From positions 738-10,765 of the forward strand of contig DCTQ01000093.1 of NCBI GenBank assembly GCA_002329395.1: a DNA stretch of 10,028 nt. Reading direction: 5' to 3'. The notes under the pieces were generated by a model. That model saw only the letters and a program-made list of their open reading frames with translations. It was not told the DNA's origin and did no database searches. The DNA is from Candidatus Avelusimicrobium alvi (lineage in GTDB: Bacteria > Elusimicrobiota > Elusimicrobia > Elusimicrobiales > Elusimicrobiaceae). The position numbers were made by a program, and so were the translations under genes. Every line of letters starts with the position of its first letter. The stretch's first letter is position 1. Positions 5,348 to 10,028 of this stretch are shown piece after piece.

Positions 5348-6286
5348 TTATTTGGCCAGGTTTTGGTACCAGCGCCGCAGGAAATTTTCCCGGGCGGAAC
5401 CCGAGGCCGGCGGCAGCCCGGTATGTACCAGGCGAGACACCCGCTGCAAACTCTCGTTAAGCAAAAATATGGGCGCGGTGGCCAGGCCTCTTTGCGTGCG
5501 GACTTTAAAACGCTCCGTCATCATATTGGCCACGGCCAGAATATCGTACGCGTGCAGCAATTCGCGGGGGGTAAGCCCGGCCTGTTTTTCAATATAAGGT
5601 TTTAAGATATTACCGAAGTAATGCCGTAAATTGTCCATGGTCTGCACGTCCCAGTTTGTGGCCTGCTCCATATTCAGCATCACGCGGGAAAACTGGGCGG
5701 ACAAATTTTTATCCTCCGCCGGAAGCGCGGCGTACATTTCATTAAACCGGGCCGTCATGTCCTTATGCAGCGCGCGGGCGCTTTTTAAGTCCCGGCGGGA
5801 AACGGCGGGCACGGGCACGGCGGCATCCGCCGCCGCGGTGCGGCTTTCCAGCCAGTTGCCCCAGGAATCCGTCATCAAAGCCTGGATATATACGTCATAC
5901 GGCTTGCGGATGCCGGGGATTTGGGAGATTAAAATATTTTCTTCTTTTACAAATACCGGCAGGGAAAGCACCAGCTCTTCCACCGCGTTGGAGGCTTCCG
6001 CCGCCGGCTTGGCGGCCAGCTGCGGGAAATGGCGTGCCGCCGTGAGATGATATCCATACAGCATGCGTTTAAGCGAATGGGTCTGCACCGTGCCCGCCGC
6101 TATACGGCCCAGCGCCACTTCGCGCTGCACCGCGGCGGCCGCCGCCCGTTTTTGGGTCATGGTAAGCGCTTGGACTTCCGCCCCGCGCAAACCGCGCATC
6201 AAACCGCCCAGATTTTTAAGCCACTGGGCCTGCGCCGAAGACGCGCCCACCAGCAGACAGCAAACACACGCCAGCCAAATTCTCAT
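5348..6286 (-). CDS. Secreted protein of unknown function with signal peptide
   Basis: I do not recognise this 312-residue protein. The N-terminus, MRIWLACVCCLLVGASSAQA before QW, reads as a type I signal peptide with cleavage after residue 20. The mature protein would be exported and soluble: it has no further membrane segment and no cysteine, the only three being in the signal peptide. It looks mainly alpha-helical, with an Ala/Arg-rich start (36-66), a middle part with a hydrophobic stretch (VEELVLSLPVFV) and the motif PYDVYIQALMTDSWGNWLE (129-147), and a C-terminal helical part rich in Arg and aromatics ending RRWYQNLAK. No catalytic motif is evident. The start is strongly supported by GAAGGAG about 8 bases before the ATG. 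It is a single-gene unit with its own terminator, divergent from the YfcC genes. Confidence 0.8.
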   Translation of the reverse strand: MRIWLACVCCLLVGASSAQAQWLKNLGGLMRGLRGAEVQALTMTQKRAAAAAVQREVALGRIAAGTVQTHSLKRMLYGYHLTAARHFPQLAAKPAAEASNAVEELVLSLPVFVKEENILISQIPGIRKPYDVYIQALMTDSWGNWLESRTAAADAAVPVPAVSRRDLKSARALHKDMTARFNEMYAALPAEDKNLSAQFSRVMLNMEQATNWDVQTMDNLRHYFGNILKPYIEKQAGLTPRELLHAYDILAVANMMTERFKVRTQRGLATAPIFLLNESLQRVSRLVHTGLPPASGSARENFLRRWYQNLAK

Positions 6287-6551
6287 ATATATTCTCCTTC
6301 AGATAAAATCGGCAAACAGCCGCGCGGGCCGTTGGGGAAACACCGAACCCGCCTTTTATAGTTTAACGTTTGGCGGCCTTCCAATGCAAGGGCCGTTGGG
6401 CCCAGCCGAAAAATGGGCCCCGTTCCGGGACCCGCGCCGCCGGCAAAAAACAAACGCGGCGCAAAAATATTCCACCCGGGGAAAAGCGTTATTTAGTAAA
6501 ATATTAAATTATTATTTATTTTACAAAACACAGAGGAAACACAGAAAAGAA
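6287..6551. other. Divergent intergenic region with GC-rich hairpins
   Basis: This 265-base gap must hold promoters for the leftward secreted-protein gene and the rightward YfcC gene. A TATAAA on the minus strand (6360-6355) could serve the former. The AT-rich stretch 6482-6530 probably holds the latter, but I cannot pick one box. Between them are several inverted repeats: GGGCCC at 6398-6403 and again at 6415-6420, CCCG/CGGG at 6419-6422 and 6426-6429, and GCGCCGC (6434-6440) with GCGGCGC (6456-6462). The 11-mer GGGCCGTTGGG occurs twice (6326-6336, 6390-6400). None of these hairpins has a T-run, so they are not plain terminators. No coding sequence is supported. Confidence 0.5.
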
Positions 6552-8018
6552 ATGTCTAAAATTCTGTCCAAAATCAAGCTCAACACGTTCGCCATCATTC
6601 TTTCCATCGTGGCGGTTGTAGCGGCGCTGACCTGGGTGGTGCCCAGCGGCGCATATGACAAAATGGATGTGGACGGCCGCCAAGTCGTCGTCGCCGGCAC
6701 TTACCATCCCGTTCCGGCCAACCCCCAAGGCCTGTTTGACGTTTTAAAAGCCCCCATTCAGGGTTTTTCCAAAACGGCGGAAGTAATCGTCTTCCTGCTG
6801 GTTATCGGCGGCGTGCTGGCCGTGGTGGAAAAAACCGGCGCCATCGCGGCGGGCATTCAGGCCGCCAGCGGATTTTTCCAGCGCAAACCGCATTTGCGTT
6901 TTATGTTCATTCCGCTGGGCATTATCGTGTTCTCCCTCTGCGGCGCCACATTCGGGATGTGCGAAGAAGCTTTAATCTTTATTCCCATTTTTATCCCGCT
7001 GGCGCTTTCGCTGGGGTACGACTCCGCCCTCGGCACCGCCATACCGTTTATCGGCGCGGGCGTCGGCTTTGCGGCGGCGTTTACCAACCCGTTCACCGTA
7101 GGCATCGCGCAGGGCATCGCGCAGGTTCCCCTGTATTCGGGCATCGGCTACCGTTTTATTATCTGGATTATCTGCACGTCGGTCGTGATTACCTGGCTGA
7201 GCGTGTATGCCCGCAAAATCCATAAAGACCCGACCAAAAGCTTAACCTACGAATTTGACATTGAAAAACGCAAAGAATTAAAACTCAATAAAGAAGAAAC
7301 CCGCATCACCCGCCGCCAAAAACTGGTGTTAATCGCGTTTGGCCTGGGGATGGTAACGCTGATTGCAGGCGTGCTTAAACCGCAGATTTGCTCCATGATT
7401 GAGGGTATGTGGGGCATTGACCTGATGCAAATGCTGCACCTGGAAGAAAGCGGATGGTACATTACCGAAATCGCCGCGCTGTTCCTGGGCGTAGGCTTTG
7501 TGTGCGGCTTTTTAGGCAAAATGAGCATGCAGAAATTTACCGACGCGTTCTTTGACGGCGTGCGCGGCATGGCCGAAATCGCCATGCTGCTGTGCTTTGC
7601 GCAGGCCATTGTCATTATCGCCAACAACGGCCATATTTTGGATACGATGCTGGACTGGATGTCCTCCGCCATCAAACACCTGCACCCGGTGTGCGCGTCG
7701 TGGGCGGCCATGATGCTCCAGACGGTGATTGACTTTTTCATCCCCTCCGGCTCCGGCAAAGCCGTGCTGACGATGCCCATCTTGGCGCCGCTGGCTGATT
7801 TAATCGGCATTACGCGCCAGACGATGGTGCTCGCTTTCCAACTGGGCGGCAGCTGGATGAATATGGTCATCCCGACCGACCCCGTAACCATCGCCGCCAT
7901 CGGGTTTGCGCGCATTGCGTACCCCAAATGGCTTAAATGGATGCTGCCGTTGTTAATCGTGATGTATCTCTTGTCTTTTGCGCTGCTCATTCCGCCGTAT
8001 TTGATGAAGTGGCAATAA
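6552..8018 (+). CDS. YfcC-family membrane transporter, copy 1
   Basis: 488-residue inner-membrane carrier of the YfcC (COG1288, DcuC-like) family in the ion-transporter superfamily. The exact substrate of the family is poorly defined; amino or carboxylic acids are likely. It begins with a membrane segment ending TWVVPSGAY (27-35). The two inverted halves are marked by FSLCGATFGMCEEALIFIPI (127-146) with FTNPFTVGIAQGIAQ (177-191), and by FFIPSGSGKAVLTMPILAPL (395-414) with PTDPVT (441-446). A basic cytoplasmic loop lies at about 219-256. About 22 residues around 278-300 are absent from the neighbouring copy. The open frame extends far upstream to 6063, but the ATG at 6552 fits because the family begins there and the upstream part overlaps the secreted-protein gene. 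The best ribosome binding site, AGAGGAAA, is unusually far (about 15 bases). The gene is followed by a terminator. Confidence 0.92.
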   Translation: MSKILSKIKLNTFAIILSIVAVVAALTWVVPSGAYDKMDVDGRQVVVAGTYHPVPANPQGLFDVLKAPIQGFSKTAEVIVFLLVIGGVLAVVEKTGAIAAGIQAASGFFQRKPHLRFMFIPLGIIVFSLCGATFGMCEEALIFIPIFIPLALSLGYDSALGTAIPFIGAGVGFAAAFTNPFTVGIAQGIAQVPLYSGIGYRFIIWIICTSVVITWLSVYARKIHKDPTKSLTYEFDIEKRKELKLNKEETRITRRQKLVLIAFGLGMVTLIAGVLKPQICSMIEGMWGIDLMQMLHLEESGWYITEIAALFLGVGFVCGFLGKMSMQKFTDAFFDGVRGMAEIAMLLCFAQAIVIIANNGHILDTMLDWMSSAIKHLHPVCASWAAMMLQTVIDFFIPSGSGKAVLTMPILAPLADLIGITRQTMVLAFQLGGSWMNMVIPTDPVTIAAIGFARIAYPKWLKWMLPLLIVMYLLSFALLIPPYLMKWQ

Positions 8019-8025
8019 TTTTTTG

Positions 8026-8082
8026 CGTCCCGCCGCAATTTTTGGGCCCTGCGCCCTTGTTTGAGCCGGCGGGACGTTTTTT
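8026..8082 (+). terminator. Forked terminator after YfcC copy 1
   Basis: CGTCCCGCCG (8026-8035) pairs perfectly with CGGCGGGACG (8067-8076), followed by six T (8077-8082). The 31-base loop contains its own small hairpin, GGGC (8044-8047) with GCCC (8053-8056), giving a branched shape. It should end most transcripts from the first YfcC gene, so the second gene probably has a promoter in 8083-8143 or lives on read-through. Confidence 0.82.
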
Positions 8083-8143
8083 ATGCAAACGCTGCACAAA
8101 AAAGACGTACCATGCCGTACGAAAAAGAGGAAAACAAAACTAA

Positions 8144-9538
8144 ATGAAAAAAATGCTGTGCAACACCTATTTTCTGGTGTTCTCCATTATGGTGTTCGTG
8201 GCCGCGCTGACGTGGATCGTCCCCTCCGGCCTGTATGAACGCGTAGAAGACGGCGGCCGCACCTATGCGGTGGCCGGATCCTATCACAGCGTGGCTAAAA
8301 ACCCGCAGAGCATCGGCGACATTCTGGCCGCCCCCGTAGAAGGTTTCACGCAGTGCGCCGAAATCATCGCGTTTATCCTGGTGGTGGGAGCCCTGTTTAC
8401 GATTATTGAACGTACGGGCGCCATCAACACGATGATTAAGAAAATCAGCTATTTCTTTGCCAACAAGCCCCAATATAAGAAGCTGTTTATTCCGGTATGT
8501 ATGTTTTTATTTTCCCTGTGCGGGGCCATGTTCGGGATGGAAGAAGAAACGCTTATTTTTATCCCCATCTTTATCCCCCTCGCGCTCTCTTTGGGATATG
8601 ACACCGTAGTCGGCATGTCCATCCCGTTCATCGGCGCGTTTACCGGCTTCTCGTCGGCATTTGTCAACCCGTTCACCGTCGGCATCGCGCAGACCATCGC
8701 GCAGCTGCCGATGTATTCGGGCTGGCAGTACCGCCTGCTGATTTGGTTTATTTTCACGTCCGTCGTGGCGGGGTTTTTTACCTGGTACGGCGAGCGCGTG
8801 CGCAAAAACCCGACCAAAAGCCTTACCTATAAAATGGACCTGGAAAAACGCGCCGAACTGAAAATCATCAACGACGTAGTGGTGGACGATTCCTTCCGCC
8901 TGACCCGCGCGCACAAGCTGGTTATCGCCGCGTTTGCGCTGGGTATGGCCGTGCTGTTTTACGGCGTCATCCGCTACCAGTGGTATATGATTGAAATCGC
9001 GGCCGTGTTTCTGGGCGTGTCCATCGCCAGCGCGTATTTCGGCAAACTCACGCTGGACCAATCCACCGACGCCATTATTGACGGCGCCAAATCCATGGTG
9101 GGCGTATGCATCCTGATGGCGCTGGCGCGCTCCATCGTTATCGTAGCCACAAACGGCCACATTCTGGACACTTTCCTGCACGCCATGACCCAAAGCGTGG
9201 GCGGCCTGCACCCGATTCTGGCTTCGCAGGCCATGTTCGTCATCCAGACGGTGCTGAACTTCTTTATCGCCTCCGGCTCCGGCCAGGCGGTGCTGACGAT
9301 GCCCATTATGGTGCCGCTGGGGGACCTGGTCAACGTATCGCGCCAGACGGTTATCCTCGCGTACCAGTTTGGCGAAGGCTGGGGCAACCCGATTATCCCC
9401 ACCGCGCCGGTTACCATGGGCGCGCTGGCCCTGGCGGGGATATCGTACCCGATGTGGGTGAAGTGGTTTTTAAAGCTGGAGATAATACTTATCACGCTTT
9501 CCATGCTGCTTCTTATCCCGGCGTATTATATTTGGTAA
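8144..9538 (+). CDS. YfcC-family membrane transporter, copy 2
   Basis: 464-residue paralogue of the preceding gene; by eye about half of the residues agree across the whole length. The same marks are present: TWIVPSGLY (23-31), FSLCGAMFGMEEETLIFIPI (123-142), FVNPFTVGIAQTIAQ (173-187), FFIASGSGQAVLTMPI (373-388) and PTAPVT (419-424). Differences in these loops (IASGSGQ for IPSGSGK, PTAPVT for PTDPVT) suggest another substrate or coupling ion. It lacks the 22-residue insert of copy 1. Reading starts at the ATG at 8144; a second in-frame ATG is three codons later. AGAGGAAAA lies about 13 bases upstream, long like that of copy 1. The substrate cannot be named from the sequence. The arrangement suggests tandem duplication followed by divergence, though transfer of two relatives is possible. 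Confidence 0.92.
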   Translation: MKKMLCNTYFLVFSIMVFVAALTWIVPSGLYERVEDGGRTYAVAGSYHSVAKNPQSIGDILAAPVEGFTQCAEIIAFILVVGALFTIIERTGAINTMIKKISYFFANKPQYKKLFIPVCMFLFSLCGAMFGMEEETLIFIPIFIPLALSLGYDTVVGMSIPFIGAFTGFSSAFVNPFTVGIAQTIAQLPMYSGWQYRLLIWFIFTSVVAGFFTWYGERVRKNPTKSLTYKMDLEKRAELKIINDVVVDDSFRLTRAHKLVIAAFALGMAVLFYGVIRYQWYMIEIAAVFLGVSIASAYFGKLTLDQSTDAIIDGAKSMVGVCILMALARSIVIVATNGHILDTFLHAMTQSVGGLHPILASQAMFVIQTVLNFFIASGSGQAVLTMPIMVPLGDLVNVSRQTVILAYQFGEGWGNPIIPTAPVTMGALALAGISYPMWVKWFLKLEIILITLSMLLLIPAYYIW

Positions 9539-9550
9539 AATAAATTTAAG

Positions 9551-9575
9551 CCCCTTGGCCCGCCAAGGGGTTTTT
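9551..9575 (+). terminator. Rho-independent terminator after YfcC copy 2
   Basis: CCCCTTGG (9551-9558) pairs with CCAAGGGG (9563-9570) over a CCCG loop, followed by five T (9571-9575). It begins 12 bases after the stop codon. Confidence 0.9.
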
Positions 9576-9601
9576 CATTACAGCAATCCCTGCGAGGAAT
9601 T

Positions 9602-10028
9602 ATGTTAAACGAACTGAAAACCGTTTCCTACTTTCACGCCGCCGACTGGTGGGTATTCTTTGCGGTGCTCGCGGCCACGGCCGCGGCGGCTGTGTACGGC
9701 AACCGGCGACTCAAGAAAAAACAGGGCGAAAAGCCGATGAGCGTGCTGGACTACCTGCTGATGGGCCGCCAGCTGACGCTGCCGCTGTTCGTGGCCACCC
9801 TGGTAGCTACGTGGTACGGCGGTATTTTCGGCGTAAACGAAATCACATTTAACTACGGCATTTACAACTTTGTTACCCAGGGCGTTTTTTGGTATGTGGC
9901 GTATTTGATTTTTGCGTTTTTTATTGCGGATAAAGTAGCCAAATACCAGTCCCTCACCCTGCCGGACCTGACGAACCGGATGTTCGGCCCCCAATCGGCC
10001 AAGGTGGCCGCGCTGTTTACTTTCTTCT
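9602..10028 (+). CDS. Sodium:solute symporter (SSS family), partial at window edge
   Basis: The first 142 residues of a membrane carrier, cut by the window end. They begin MLNELKTVSYFHAADWWVFF, with a first membrane segment at about 16-33 and then a basic loop (NRRLKKKQGEK). The family mark SVLDYLLMGRQLTLPLFVATLVATWYGG (47-74) corresponds to the YFLGGR motif and the sodium-site helix of SSS proteins such as PutP and SglT. A third segment, FWYVAYLIFAFFIAD, lies at 96-110, followed by the typical LTLPDLTNRMFG (118-129). The substrate is not readable from this part. GAGG stands 4 bases before the ATG at 9602, giving a good start. Only 26 bases separate it from the preceding terminator, so its promoter must overlap that hairpin, or transcription comes by read-through. 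Confidence 0.87.
   Translation, partial: MLNELKTVSYFHAADWWVFFAVLAATAAAAVYGNRRLKKKQGEKPMSVLDYLLMGRQLTLPLFVATLVATWYGGIFGVNEITFNYGIYNFVTQGVFWYVAYLIFAFFIADKVAKYQSLTLPDLTNRMFGPQSAKVAALFTFF

Noticed and set aside
6434..6462. GCGCCGC/GCGGCGC hairpin as a terminator
   Set aside because: No T-run follows on either strand and no gene ends next to it.
6063..6551. Upstream extension of the first YfcC reading frame by 163 codons
   Set aside because: It overlaps the secreted-protein gene on the other strand, has low-complexity composition, and the YfcC family begins at the ATG at 6552.
7247..8038. 263-codon open frame on the minus strand across YfcC copy 1
   Set aside because: It is antisense to a well-recognised transporter, has unlikely composition (many Ser, Met, Ile), and similar frames appear opposite copy 2, as expected from codon bias.
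1..10028. CRISPR arrays, tRNA genes, insertion sequences, phage or defence genes
   Set aside because: I found no regularly spaced repeats, no cloverleaf, no transposase or integrase motifs, and no toxin or nuclease domain; the genes are ordinary chromosomal ones.

Overview
This is a chromosomal window from a bacterium of fairly high GC content. Six protein genes point left, three complete ones and one partial one point right, and one RNA gene points right. There are no tRNAs, rRNAs, insertion sequences or CRISPR arrays. The secreted protein with a type I signal peptide, the three kinds of secondary transporter and the small cysteine-bearing TIGR04076-type protein would fit a host-associated anaerobe. 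The overall style (rho-independent terminators after most units, very short or absent leaders) reminds me of gut Elusimicrobiota, but that is a guess; no marker gene here settles it.

Left part (1-2570). Positions 1-111 hold no gene I can name. A strong leftward terminator (112-150) closes a dicarboxylate/amino-acid:cation symporter gene (169-1425, minus). A divergent gap of about 100 bases then leads to an RNase H-type gene (1523-2107, plus), whose tail ends in a possible beta-clamp-binding peptide. Directly after it lies the RNase P RNA gene rnpB (2129-2468, plus) with its own extended -10 promoter and terminator.

Middle part (2539-5270, minus). A tight gene row reads rsmI, tsaC, sensor histidine kinase, TIGR04076-type protein. 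rsmI and tsaC overlap by 23 bases; the next gaps are 15 and 5 bases. The row couples decoding-centre rRNA methylation and tRNA t6A synthesis to an orphan kinase and a small unknown protein. It ends at a terminator that faces the rnpB terminator.

Right part (5310-10028). A secreted protein of unknown function (5348-6286, minus) has its own palindromic terminator. A 265-base divergent gap with several GC-rich hairpins separates it from two tandem YfcC-family transporter genes (6552-8018 and 8144-9538, plus). Each of these is followed by its own terminator. The start of a sodium:solute symporter gene (9602 to the window edge) follows.

The best leads are a covarying set of changes in the normally near-invariant P4 core helix of the RNase P RNA, the clamp-like C-terminus of the RNase H protein, altered substrate and sodium motifs in the DAACS symporter, and the two YfcC copies with diverged presumed substrate-site loops.
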